From Watersipora subatra (taxonomy: Eukaryota > Bryozoa > Gymnolaemata > Cheilostomatida > Watersiporidae): 64,000 bases of DNA. The stretch covers positions 27,710,558 to 27,774,557 of the forward strand of contig NC_088714.1 in NCBI RefSeq assembly GCF_963576615.1. Reading direction: 5' to 3'. A model generated the notes under the pieces. That model was not told the origin of the DNA, did not search any database, and worked only from the letters and a program-made list of their open reading frames with translations. Of the stretch, positions 33,524-48,500 are shown piece by piece. Each line of letters starts with the position of its first letter. Within the stretch, counting starts at the first letter, position 1. A program made the position numbers and the translations under genes.

Positions 33524-36500
33524 ATGACTTTCATTGAGAATCTGGTGGCGAACTCGAGACTTCATTGGTCGGATTACGTGGTTCTGGCTGTCTACTTTGT
33601 GCTCGTTATAGCAGTAGGCATATGGGTATGTGAATCGCAATGACAGTTGTTTACCATAGATTTATTCATAGAGTTTACACATAGAGTTTGCACATACAAG
33701 GCTACTTGAAATTATAGGTAGAATGGATTTACATTACTATCATATCTGATGCCCTAGTGTCTTTTTACATTACCATTCAAACAGTACCAAGTATTCTCAA
33801 TATTCATTGTTTGCCAGTTTTTTGACAAAAGCTTTAAAAAAATTTAGTTATTCGCTTTCCCTTGCTCTGCAGAGATTAACTTTTGTATCTCATGTTTTGC
33901 TGTTTCAGGTTTATTACCGTTAGTTTTTGATGTGTTGCTACAAATTCAAACAGTGTAATTACAATTGTTTTGTTTATTTAGTTTTCCGATTTACAGAATA
34001 AGTAAGTAGAAGTATTTATAACAGTACAGAGTTTTAAGTAGCTGCCTGACATCAGATGCTCTAGCAAAAGCAAGCGTGAGTTTCTTGTAAGAGAGACAGT
34101 CCATTCTAAACATGATATTGTGTCTATTTCAGTCATCATGTTTAAACAGAGGTTCAGTTGGAGGATACTTCTTAGCTGGGCGCAATATGAACTGGATTTT
34201 GGTGAGTCACACCTTAGTATTTCGCAGTTTCATTGTTTTTGGAATTAATTCCATAATAATAGATTTATAAGATTTGAATTTGCTTAAAAGTATTTTAATT
34301 TTATAACAAATTGTGAAATTAACTAATATAATATGTGGTTTAGAAGAAGAAAACTGTTATGCTGGTGGACCTGATTTTTATACTACTGAGAGCCACTGAA
34401 AAGCTTAAAGTACTTCTGCATGTTTTTACAAAATATCAGCAAAAACCTTTTAGCTCAGCGAATGAAATATAATTACTGAACATGAGGCAAGAAACTGACC
34501 TTCAAGGAATTTCGTAAGTTCGCTCACCCTGATTTCTCACCGGCCACACGCTGACCGACTATCCATTAGCCATTAATGTTATCCATAAAAAGATTTCTGA
34601 CGTTTATGCTATTACGGCTAATTAGAAAAGTAAAGACGGTGTCTGCAGGTGTCTGCAGGTGTCTGCAAGTGCTTTCATTCATTACTGTATCATTTAAAGA
34701 CAGTGTGCTTAAATAGCTTTTAATGTACAAGAATCATAATTGAATAGAAAAGATAGTCTTCTGTTTCAATATCCAAAATATGTGTTGTCTACAAAATTGT
34801 ATAACTTTCATTAAACAGCCGGAAGTAAAAAGTTGAATATATTCAGCTGTTTTTGGTCGTTTGTAATAGAAAAATCTACATGACAGTTTTTGAGTACAAG
34901 AGTTGTGTATCCCCATTTATTTGATCATATGCTTGAGTACAGCCATATTATTGTTAGAAGGTCCTTTGGTCTATTTCTTATGTAAGAACATCCACATTGT
35001 CACTTTTTTTGTATTCTCTCTTTTGGAATAATTCTACCGAAAATCATCATTTTTTGATGATTACCAAAGACAACTGAAAGTTATACATACCCGGAAATTG
35101 GATCAATGTCTTTGTATATACTTAAGTGTGAATATAATTGGTTGTAGCACCATAGATAACTACTTGTACTTGTACCAGGGTTGTTTAGGTAATTATTCAT
35201 TTTGTTCTACTGGTGGCACTCATCAGCATTCACAAAGAGGCTTGTAGCTGCCGAACTGTATGAAACTATCATATCTTCATTTAGAGTAACTTTTAAAACA
35301 TGTTAGAATTAATGTTGCTTAAATTTGATATCGATAAAACCAGATCAAGAGATTACCGTTCAAAACTGCATCCATTTTGTTTGCTTTCTTGTAAAGCTAT
35401 TTGTATTTCAGGTTGGCGCCTCGCTGTTTGCTAGCAATATTGGCAGCGGACACTTCATCGGCTTAGCCGGTTCTGGAGCCGCATCTGGAATCGCAATTTC
35501 CATCTTTGAGCTCAGTGTAGGTTCCTAATCCTTTATACAAACCGTCTAAAGTGCTTGCTGGACAAATGCCAACGAATGAGAAAATTAGACTATCAGAGGG
35601 ATGCAAAATATTCCATGACGTAGAGAGTGCTATAGATACTAGCCTAACATACTTAAATAAATCAATATATATATGTGGTCTGATTGACGTAAGTGTGTGT
35701 CTCTATGAATAGCTTCTCATACATAATACATCTATATTTAATATGTTTGTACGGTGTGGGCCAGTGTTGAACAGCTTCATTCATTCTTTATCATTCCTCT
35801 TTTTCTTCAGGAAGTATTGAACAATATTTGTCTTTGTAAAAATATGATAGCATGCTAATGAGGAAGGACACAACTCCTGCATTGACTGCTTCTGTTATTC
35901 AGATAAAATGGCTTCGTTTTACCATATGACACTCATTTTCCAGTTCAAAAATGATATAAATAATAAAATTTTTAACTATTGTGCTTAGAACTTTTTTTTA
36001 AAAATTAAAATTTAATTAAGAATTATCAAGGAAAACAGTGTATTCAAATTGAGTTTGTAGATACTGGCAGTCATTCAAAAAACCTTTGGTTGTATCTCAC
36101 TATATTTCTCATAAGAAGATTCAAACTTACTTCAGGTTTGCTTCTGAGCAGGAACTAAATCAACATTACCAAGTAAAATTCAAAGTGTAATGATTTTGTC
36201 AAACAGAAAGCTACACTAAAAAACTAATCTAAACCTATTATACTGTTTTGATCGCTAAGCTAGGGAAATGTTGAACGACTCAGAGTCCCATGACTTGTAA
36301 CATTGATTATCAATTAGCAGTTGATTACGCCTCTTCAATTAATCTCTGCCGTAATATTGATTACTAGTTACATAAGCTCTTCTTGATGAGATACCTCACT
36401 GATAGAATTCGCTTCTCTTGTGTAACTCTACCACAACCAATTAACTAATGCTGTAATTTATCCAAGTCTTTAATACATTTATGTTTCAAATTTTAATTTT

Positions 36501-39500
36501 GAATGTACAAAAATAATGTTTTGTATTATTTTAGGCCATCTACATTCTGCTTCTATTAGGATGGATATTTGTACCAGTATATATAACAGCTGGGGTAAGT
36601 TTGTTACCTAAATTCGTTATATTTGCCAACAAAAGTTCCCCTTTAATAGAATAGCGCTTACACGGTGTACAGATAAACAATGATGGCCATTAATTCGACA
36701 TTTTTGTTTTATGACACTCTTTGCAGGTGTTCACCATGCCAGAATATCTAAAGAAAAGATTTGGAGGAGAAAGGATACGGGTTTATCTTGCTGTGTTAGC
36801 CATCATCCTCTATGTATTCACCAAAGTATCTGTAAGAACATTGTATCAGACTGTAGTCTGTTAAACTACTAGTAGAGTTACTAATAATGTGATATTGATT
36901 GCTCATTTAGGTGATTCTCCTGAGAATTGTTAAACTTGTCCCACTTTCTTTCTATGAATAGTATAAGTTCGTAATGTGAGTAGACAGCCTGAAAACTTCT
37001 ATGAATAGTATAAGTTCGTAATGTGAGTAGACAGCCTGAATACTTCTATGAATAGTATAAGTTCGTAATGTGAGTAGACAGCCTGAAAACTTCTATGAAT
37101 AGTATAAGTTCGTAATGTGAGTAGACAGCCTGAATACTTCTATGAATAGTATAAGTTCGTAATGTGAGTAGACAGCCTGAATACTTCTATGAATAGTATA
37201 AGTTCGTAATGTGAGTAGACAGCCTGAATACTTCTATGAATAGTATAAGTTTGTAATGTGAGTAGACAGCCTGAATACTTCTATGAATAGTATAAGTTTG
37301 TAATGTGAGTAGACAGCCTGAATACTTCTATGAATAGTATAAGTTAGTAATGTGAGTAGACAGCCTGAATACTTCTATGAATAGTATAAGTTTGTAATGT
37401 GAGTAGACAGCCTGAATACTTCTATGAATAGTATAAGTTAGTACTGTGAGTAGACAGCCTGAATACTTCTATGAATAGTATAAGTTCGTAATGTGAGTAG
37501 ACAGCCTCAATACTTCTATTCGTGTAATTTGTATTTATTTCAGACTACTTTTATCTAAAGTTGTATCTGTTACTTTAGTACATTCACACCATATATCTCA
37601 CACCTTAAGTTCTACATCTTGTATCCTGTATTCTGTATCCTGTATCCGGTGTCTTGTATCCTGTATCCTGTATCAGGTGTCTTGTATCTTGTATTTTGTA
37701 TTTTATATCTTATATCTGTATGACAATATGCTCAATTGTCAATTTTGTAAAGTGTTTGACATTGACAATTGAACATAATTTATGTTCAAATTTCAATGTC
37801 AAACACTTTACCAAATTCAAGCATAGCTACCTCAACATCCTGCTATAGTTATAAGTGAAAAACCTTATGTTTCATGTAGTACCAGGTTTGGTATATAACA
37901 TAGACACATAATGATAGCGATATGTTTGGTATATAACATAGACATATAATGATAGTGATATGTTTGGTATATAACATGGACATATAACAATAGTGATCTA
38001 TGCATTTTAAATGGTGTTTTCTATGTGGGCTAACTTGTAGGCGGATCTTTTTGCCGGCGCTGTTTTCATCAAACAAAGTTTTGGCTGGGACATATGGGCA
38101 TCAGTTTTAGCACTGCTCGCGCTTTCCATGATCTTTACTGTTGGAGGTAAGAATATGCATTACAAGAAGTAGCTTGTCAGTTGTCTGTTGACTCATATTA
38201 TATTACAAGCGTACTAATAATACTTTAGAACATTCATTCTTTGTTATATAGGGACCCCTTTACTAGTTTGTTTGCCTTCAGTAAGATATGTTTATCTTTC
38301 AGGGGGCCTCAGCGCCGTTATATGGACCGATTTCGTACAAGTCTTTATCATGGTTATCGGAGCCTTTGTTCTCATGGTCATAAGTAAGTTGTCTAGCCTG
38401 AGGGTCTAGCCTTTGACTTTCATGTTTAAGTAAGTTGTTTAGCCAAGTGAAACATATTTTGTGCCACAGACTATGAACTTAAATTTATGTATTAGATCTC
38501 CTAATTGACTTTCAGTGATCCCTTGCCATTTGACGTTTCATCTTTCATGCTTCAGTATTTCACGGAATAAAAATATTAATTAAACACTTAAAAATAAAAG
38601 AGAGTAAATAAAAACACAAAATAAAAAATAAAATGCATAAATATCTCTCCGATACTGGTTTCCAGATCTCTCCGTGAGCATCATTATGCTAGCATGCGCC
38701 ACAGCTCTCTACTTCCCTGTAATGTTTTCTGAGGTACAAAATTCCAACCAGCTTGTGACACTCTTCATCATGCCTCTTTAATTAACCCCCCACCCCCAAC
38801 ATCATCGAATGCACTTTAGAACAATAAAAACAATGCTGACCATTTAGTTTATATTTGCGGATGATCACTAATCACGGTGGCAGCATTCGCGATTAGCCAC
38901 AAGTAAGGGAATAAGGGAATACTGTATTTACAGCCACTCGAGACTGTCGATACCCTTAGATATTAACCTCTACTGCAATAAATTAAATAGCCTCATGTTA
39001 TGTCAACAGTATGATGTCGTATTCAAAGACTCCTGATTTGTGATAGTAACCAGAGCTGAACATAGCTTAAAGATCTACCTTTTTGCAAGCTTTCAATCTC
39101 TATTGATGTTATATGCAGCTATAAGACTTTGACCAAAATACCTTGCTGATGATTTTGGCTTCCAAATGGCTGACATGAAAAGTAAATTTGGGTCTTCTTG
39201 TGCTCTATTAACAACAGCGCACAGAAAACCTTTAGCATGGCAACCGTGAACAATTGAATGATTTGTAAATAGTAAATTTCAAACAGCTCCGAATGTGTGA
39301 TACCCTGACTGCTTTCCTGCAAAGTTAGATTTTGATTGGCTTTTCATGAGAGCTTTCATACTCACAGATGAAAACAATTTTATTTGGTTGCAAATATATA
39401 TGGTAACATCTTATTCTTAAAATATTTAAACTCTTTTGGCATAGCAAATATATGCAGAAATCACCTAATTCACATCATTTTTGAATATATCTATAAATAG

Positions 39501-42500
39501 TATTCGCGAAACATCAGACCCAAAAGCTGTACGCTATGCTGGCTGTTGGAGAAGAGTCTAGCTTCCGTTCTTGTTTTATTCTAATAAACTTTTGTACTTG
39601 ATGCTAGTTCAAGATTACTAAACAGTAGTGTACAGTTTATTTGCTTACAAAGCATTGTTCATACCCAGTGCTTACTCAATTGGAGTTTTATTCAATGGTC
39701 ATGACTCAGTCTAATAAAATTCTACCTATTGTAATGAACCTTAGAGCCAATAAGACATATGAGGCGATAGCAATAGCTTTTTATCTTATGTAGCGGAGTC
39801 GTCTGATGATGTGATTTAATTAGTTTCCGTAAGAGCAATTAATATTATGTACTCAATATACGTAGCAGACATTGTTTCTTCCAATCAGATAATTAAATCT
39901 GTTAAATTTGTTTATGGCTCTCCTGTTCATATTATTTTGTTCTAAAAAGTTGAAAAAATTGAATAATTTTATAATAGTTGCCATTGTCATAGCTTTCCTT
40001 CAAAGGAATACAGACAACCATCCTTTGTTCAGACTAATACTGCAGACTAGGCCATGGCCGTATATTGAAAATTGAATATTGTATATTAAGCAGCCTATAT
40101 TGTTTTGCACACTTACACACCTAGTCTACAATGTGGTACAATATGCATATAAAGTATCCATGAGAGAGTAAATTATGCAATAATTACTACTAGTTATGTA
40201 ATACACATGCAATAGGTACAGTATAATATGAATAGCAGCTATAATAATAAATGGAACATACAGTACACCACTGAAGGGAAACCCATGCGTACAATTCGTC
40301 TGTCACGAGAGCCAACTATTCTCATGATAGGAGAATAGTTAGCTCTCAAAGTTTCATTCTTTGAACAAACATGGCCTCTTCAGACAATCGCTCAAACCCC
40401 AGATGTTGTCCGGGCAATTGAAAGCCCGAAGAAGCGGGATCAACTGTAATTTATATAGTGAATTTAGGAAGTTATAGTTGACATTAAGTGTTGCTTACGC
40501 TAACAACTCTACTACTGGTTTATTCAACTTTGGGTCACTCTCTGAACAAGTTCCAATAAACTTCGATCCAGCACATAGAATGCTATGAAACACTTTCACT
40601 ATTCATACTATATATTAATAAAACATTTCAACCAACGTGCTAGGTTTTATGCAAGAGGAAATTGGTGGATATGACGGGCTATATAACAAGTTTGTTGGAC
40701 CCGCTGCCTGGCCTGAGTTTACTAAAGTCTATGAAAACTTGACTGAGATGGGGCTGAATACAACAGACTACCAGCATAGATACGCTGAATGTGGTAAGTA
40801 CTATCAGTGTTCCTAATATTGCTACAATTTTGTTTGAAGATAAGATGTCGGTTGGTATTTGTCTAGATAGAAAGATTAACCAATAAGATGTTGAGATTTG
40901 AATAGTTAAAAAGGTTGACCAATAATATATTGGTATTTGATTAGTGAAGAAAGTGGACCAAGAAAATATTGAGATTTGATTAGTTAAAATTTTGACCAAT
41001 AAGATGTGGATATTTGTCAAGTTAAAAGGGTTGACCAATGAGATAAGGGTTGAGCTAGTTGAAAGAATTAAACACCAGTATTCAGATGCCAATCTAAATA
41101 TAATTTGACAAACTTAATTTAATACTCATGATGTCACTGGTCTAGATAATTAGGTTCCAAAAAATAAAATATTCATAAATCTAATTTATATATATTGAAT
41201 TTACCAATAATTAGTTAGAAATATTCTTATATTCTTTAATGAAACTATGGGCTATTGTGGCTATTTCATTATGAGATGGTAAGAGGCGATGGAGTAGTCA
41301 AAGACCTCAAACTAGATTCAATACAATGAGTGAACATGTAATAAAATCAAAAGGCTTGGGAAGTTGAGTTTGAAGCCTTGCTGGTTTTGGTACCGTGAGT
41401 CAATTCTTGCTCAATGAAGAATCTCAAAATGACAATATAAATATGCACAAGGTTGATTAACTTCCTCTGCAATCCTTACATAGCTGGATATTTCTGCAGA
41501 GACTTGAGTATTTGTACAACAATATTGTGTTCGGCTATGGTTCAATACATGAGTAACTCTTTTATGTAATAGGAAAAACTCCCGAAGACTCCTTTCATCT
41601 AATGAGACCCGCGACAGATGGCAACTTACCGTGGACTGGTGTGATCTTTGGTCTCACCATATCCAGTATTTGGTACTGGTGCTCTGATCAGGTGAGCCCT
41701 TGCACCAATGTTAGATTGATACCAAGTAGCTTTTATTATTTCTGCGAAAAATAGGTTGCATATATTTATATACTACAAATAGAATGTTAGGAGAAAAACT
41801 AAAAGGGAATGTGTCGTGACTTCTTTTCCAAAATAAGTCAAAGTTATAGATGAATGTACATATACTTATATGAACTTTATTATCTCCATAAAATGCTGTC
41901 GCAAGCAAATGTGACCAAAAGACAAAAAGAAACAGCAGTTTTGTATTGGTGGTTTAGAATGCTTAGAATGAAATTAATCCCACGCAGCTAGTATGTTAGT
42001 CTGTTCACAGTATGCATTATTCCAATCCATAGAACTTCATCAAATTTTACTACAGAGATGTTTGAATGTCAGTCCCACATTCGCTGACTAGCCTTTCTTG
42101 AGTAAATCATCATTACATGTAGAACAGAACTCAGAATTGTTTGTAGGTTAGTTCTAATGCTCAATTATAACTAACACAATTGAAACAAGTGTAAGATATT
42201 TCACAACGCAGGCTGATGTCACTTACCACTTTCTCTGCCATCTGTGTGATAACAAACACACTCTTCAATTTTACCTGAGCTCTAGGGCTACAACACCTGT
42301 AATTCCAGATTTACCTGGACTCCAGGGTTAAAACCCATGTCATTTCAAATTTACCTGAACTCTAGGGCTACAACACCTGCAATATCAAATTTACCTGAAC
42401 TCTAGGGCTACAATACCTGCAATATAAAATTTTCCTGAACTCTAGGGCTACAACTCCTGTACTTTCAAAGGCTTTGAAAATGTAAAAGTAACAAAATTAA

Positions 42501-45500
42501 CTGTTGAATGAATAGTTTAGTAAATAAATAGACTGCATCATGAAAGCATAAACTAGGTTTGCATATGGAGAGTCAGGTTTTCAAGGATAACAAATTTGAT
42601 TTAGAAGTTATCACACCTTGTACTTTATTTCTTGTTAGGTAATTGTACAGAGAACACTCGCTGCCAAGAATATGGTGCATGTCAAGGCAGGCACAATACT
42701 CGCTGGCTGCCTAAAAGTCCTACCTCTTTTCATCATGGTTTTTCCAGGAATGATATCCCGCCTACTCTTTCCAGGTCAGTCCTCTGCATGCATTTAAGGC
42801 TATTTATATAACTGTAGGTGCTTGCAGGCGCTTGTATTAAAACTATGGGGTATATTAGCTGCTAATCATATAATCTACACTCGTTCAGGTTATCAAAGTA
42901 CAAGCATTCGCTACAATCAAAGCTTTATGTTTTTATGATATAGCACGGAACTTTTTGGAACCTGCTGATTAATAATCAGAAACAATGTAATAAATATAAA
43001 ATGCAGTAGTTTAATTTTTGTCTTTAGAGCCAGATAAAAATAAACAGAACTTAATAGGGAGAAGACAAATTTGATTTAAATTTAACTCCTTAATAAGTAG
43101 GTATTCCATGTTTAAGTTTACAATGATACTAAGTTTGATTTGTTTACAACAAGTCAGGTGACCTAGAAGCTATTTTTATTTAGTTCTCTCAAAAATTGAA
43201 GTAATTTGCTAAGCATACCTGAAATATCTGAGAAACATCATAATATGTAGTGAAATAATGTAATGGTGTAAACTAGTGTAATAATATGAAAATGTTAATT
43301 TTTTGTTTCAAGTCATAAAATATAGGCGCAAATGATGTAAATTGTTGTTAAAGGTTACTCTTTCTGGTCTATGTTGAAGTTTTCCACTCAAGTGAATATT
43401 TATGGTAGGGCCAATCTAAAAATCTGTTGTTCTAATGTCACATGAGATACTGTGGAAGTTATCTTAACCACAGATTTAACCTGGTTATACAGGTTGTTAT
43501 TAGCTTTGCACTATAATCACTTCCTATCGATAGTTTAGACTAGACATTTAGATAACTTTCAACTAACTTTCATAGGTAAAAGGTTGTTCCAAAATATAGC
43601 ATGAGATTCTTAATTTGAACATTATTACTAGTATTTCAGCTAACTAAAGGATTTGCAATGTATGAATGATGGAGGTAGTTTGGCTCTTAGTCTACATTTT
43701 AATTTGCCATTCATATCATTACAAAATGTAGATCCCACAAGATTAACTCAAGGTCACGTGCATTGTGCAGTTTAACTCGGCCATTAATAATTTCACTAGC
43801 AGCAAACTATCTGTATTCTGTAACTTTTAGCTAGTATTCCAGCAAAGCACATGGCTACCTTTGAGCTCACTATCGGGAGAGCTATCTAATAATATTACAT
43901 AGCTTCTGGTCTCCAATTGCAGATGAAGTAGGGTGTGCTACTCCAGAAGCTTGTGAAGAAGTCTGTGGAAATAAAGCTGGATGCACGAACATCGCTTATC
44001 CCCTTCTCGTAGTGAAACTGATGCCTCATGGTGCCAGAGGTATGAATTCATAGTCTGCGCTAGAGAGCAAATCTAAATATCACAATGTATCTGTGTGATG
44101 TTGGTAACTAGAGCTGCCTTTTCTGATTACCTTTCCAACATATACTACACTAACTAAGAGCTCATAATCATCAAACCATCAAGGAAATTTGAAATTTGTT
44201 TTTGATCATTCACAATTAACAGTTTTAATGAGTGTTAACACAACTCACTATTATTTTATGGTGAGTTGTATACTTTTGTTTCTTTTATGATTAGAATGAG
44301 AGGAAATACATTAAATCATTTGTTTTTCTTACTACTTAGTAACGAGTTATAGTTGTTATTGAAATTTGGAATCTTGTGAGCAATCGCATAAGTTTCAGAC
44401 ACCATCTTAAAATATGACAACGAATTACAAAACAAAAAAATAATATTTGTCTCCCATTTGGTGCAAACCACTTGTAGGAAATAAGGAGACAGTACAATAT
44501 CTTTTTGTTCCTAGAACTTGGATGAACGCTAGTTAAAACCAATATTTTATTATTGTTTACTTTAATTGTACAATTTAAAAATTCATGAGGCTCCTTATTG
44601 TAAAAAGATTCAGCGAAAACCGAAATCTAATTGTACATTCTACTTGAGCTAACAACCCTAACAGCAGATGCCTAGGTTTTATATGATTAGTATCAGCTGT
44701 TTACCTAATCTTGCTGCTGTAAAAATAAATATTAGCACACCAACATCTGCAGTGCTCATTAGGTTTTAGCCTCTTACCTAGTTGCTAAGCTATCTTTCCT
44801 TGCCTATGACTTCTTTATATACTACAGGACTTATGCTGGCTGTTATGATGTCTGCCCTGATGTCTTCTCTCACTTCCATATTCAACAGCAGCTCTACAAT
44901 ATTCACCATGGATATCTGGAGACGCTTTCGGAAAAATGCCTCTGAGATGGAGCTAATGATTGTGGGCAGGTAGGTAGCCGACTCTTTTGTTTGGGCAATG
45001 CATAGGTTTGTAAAATGCAGATGAATAGTGACTTGAAGTAGCTGCTACATACGACTTGAAATGACTGCTAAAAGAAAACAACAGTAAATGGTGAAAAATT
45101 ATATTACGGTACGTGACTGCTAGGAGGTGATATAAAGTATTTGCTAGGAGGTCAGATACACTGTCTATTAGAAGGTGGCATTAAGTATCTCCAAAGAAGT
45201 TACAAGTGTTACCTGTTAGAAAGTAATAAGTATTGACATGAAACCAACTTGGTAATGCCATGGAAGTGACATAAGATATGACTTGAAAGTGACATGGCAG
45301 TGACGTGGGAGGTGACATCGAAATGACATAGAAATGACATGAAAGTGACATGAAAGTAACATGAAAGTGACGTGGAAGTGACATGGGAATGACATAGAAG
45401 TGACATGAAAGTAACATGGAAGTGACAAGCTATGACTTGAAAGTGACATGGATAGTGTTGTCTAAATAAATCATAGTTTAACTAAACAACAATTTTTAAC

Positions 45501-48500
45501 ATGCAATTAGCGATAACAAAAGCATTACCTTAAATTAGCCTAAAACATGATTGCTATTTGCAGGGTTTTTGTAGTTGTAATAGTGGCACTGAGCATTGCA
45601 TGGATACCCATAATCCAAAATGTTTCTGAGCTGTTCCACTACATTCAAGGAATCACATCATTTCTCGCACCTCCTGTTTGCGCAGTTTATGTGCTAGCAA
45701 TTTCCTGGAAGCGCATCAATGAACAGGTAAAACAATTATTTTAAATAGTAATGTTGTTTTCAAGTAACATTGTTTGCACCCGACATGTAGAACACATGTG
45801 TGAAAAAATAATCTTTTGGAGAATGAGGGACATGAAAATATGTAAAATATCATGCATATTTAATAATTCTCTGAGAGATGACTGATTCGATATACGCAAC
45901 AGTCATTCCTGCATGCATACAACATGTCTGCATGCTGGCATCAATTTATTCCTTTTATTTAGTGTTGCTAGTTCTGGTCTGACTAAAACAACAACTATGC
46001 GACACTATTAGCCTCTGTGCATAGCTCATCACATTTATGATTTCAGCACTCTGGCATCAGTACATTGACTTTCTTAAAGTCTACGAGGCAACTTAGTTGT
46101 TTCATGGCTGGAAGTCAACTCTCACTGGCAATGGGATTTATCTCCCTTGCCTGCTCAATAGCTTCAGTAGAGGTTTCATAGAGGCTTCAATAGCCAAAAC
46201 AGTACTGACTGTAGCATTAGTATATATCAGCGTTTGAACACAATGAGTTTCTGCTGCAACAGTAACCTTTTTATAAACCTACTTCTATTTAATCATTGTT
46301 ATTATTAATTAAATATATTCATGATTTTATTTTGTTTTCTCAGTTTGTTTTGATTGTGTCTGTATCAAATTATTTAATGTTGTAATCATTGTAGTAAAAC
46401 GGACTATTTAGCCATTACTTGCTAATTATTTTACATTTAAACAACTTTACAGCTGTCTTAATTTTTCTCTAAATTTATTGGAACTTCACAAAACACTTTT
46501 CTCGTGATATGAAATTAAAAAGTTAGAATGGTAAATGTTGTACCCGGGCAATGCCGACCATTTGATTAATATGTTAATAAAACTTTACTACAAATATTCT
46601 GATAAATTGAAAAGACAAAACATAAAACTAAATGTAGAAGTTTAGAATAAAATAAAAAACTTTTAATAAAATCAGTCTGAAACAGATGAAAGTTTGAAAA
46701 TGGGTTTTTTTGTTGGTAAAACAAATCAAGTTGAGGCACAAAAGGCGTAGTCTGCCAGAAAATAGTTAGATAATATTATTCATTTGGGGTTTTAAAGCTT
46801 GCTATAAAAGTAGTAATCTGAAACCAAAAACCCTAAAGCAATAATAACTTTTTGTAGGGAGCATTTTGGGGTCTAATGGTTGGGCTCGTTGTTGGAATGA
46901 TAAGATTTATATGGGAGTTCAGCTACGGTGCAGCGCCACCTTGTGGAGATGAAGACATGAGAAGTCCAATTATCACCAAAGTACATTACCTACACTTCGG
47001 CATCATTCTTTTTGTCATCGTTACTGTTGTCTGCATCGCTGTCAGCCTGCTGACCAAACCTATCGACCCTAGACATGTGAGTTACTCACTCTATACATTA
47101 GTTTAATAACTCATTGGTGCACTCAATTGTTTACGAAGAGAGTGATAGAGTCACTTTGTCACATGGTATCTTGTAGGATTGCCTATAATAGTAAGTTACT
47201 ACAATTACACAAACGCATAAAATGTGTTACAGGAATTATCTGTGACTAGTTTAAGAATTTCTTATAATCTAGGACAATAACGTGCAGACTTTGTTTTGAG
47301 AATGTGCAGATAAATGTATATCTGACAGCAGTTTAGTTCACTGTATTCATGTTTCATCCGAGTATGAAGTGACTATTCATGCTAGTAACTAGTACAGCTG
47401 TGAACCAGGTTCTTGTTAAGCAGCTTCTAGCATGCATGTGACTGTATTATGAACTGATCTAACCAGTTATAAGTAATCTCAAGTATTGATAGGTACATTT
47501 GCAGCCTTACAATAACCAAAATTTACTGGAGATACAGTGATGGTGCTACAATAACGGTGTAAAATATAGCCGCTACATGTTATATCTTACATCAGCATAC
47601 CAAAGTATCAACCAAATCTTATACTTTTGTTGACTTGAAAAAGAAATACTAGAGTGAAATATTGGTACTACTATTGGTACTACTAAAGTAGTACTAATAG
47701 TAGTTAGTTAGTCCGAGTAAACATGTTTATCCATATTTTTTGGGCAAATTTTTTCCAAATTTCACACTCATATGCTTTGTTCCTGCTGCCATTCGTTGAA
47801 AATGTTCTGTTTCAACGAATGGCAGCAATGGCGAATGGCCTCTTAAACACCCATCTGATTAGAAACTCCAAAATACACTTTCGCAGGCATAAAGGATATT
47901 TACCCTCAATCAACGGGTTTATGAGTGTTTGTCATGAAAGCAGTTTAGCAGTTTGAGTCGAAAATTTCAGGCGGAGGTAGCTGATTAAAAATGGAAGAAG
48001 GGCTGGGCAACACTAGGCCTAATACTAGTTACAGTTATGAACAGAAAACACGAAGATGACAAAACAATATCTGACACTGATACGCATGATATATATTTTA
48101 TGACTAACAATGGAGCCATAAGTTTCTGCATTTGTGACACAACTGAGTTTAGTCAAGTCATATTACGCATTTTACTATGCGTTACGCATTGTAAAATGCG
48201 TTTAAGTTTTGCCTTTTAAAATCTTTACTATAATAAGAGCTGTGTCCGTCTGTTTGTCCCAAGCCAACGCTTAAAGTATTAGGACAAAAATTGCACCGGA
48301 TGGCACTCAAACCCAGATATTCAGACCTCAGACTCAGCAGAGTACCATCTACACGACTCTTTATACATGTAAGAATAATTGTGCCCATAGTTATTACACA
48401 TGATGATCTCTCATGGCACACAAAACTATCAGTCTATTAATAATAATAATTTGTGATAGATCTCTGACTGAAGTAGCCATGGCTATAGGGTTACCTTGTT

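Noticed and set aside
36950..37517. CRISPR-like array
   Set aside because: Repeats are contiguous without unique spacers and the DNA is eukaryotic; it is a minisatellite.
45181..45449. Three overlapping minus-strand frames rich in Ser, His and Phe
   Set aside because: GACATGAAAGT tandem repeat inside an SLC5 intron.
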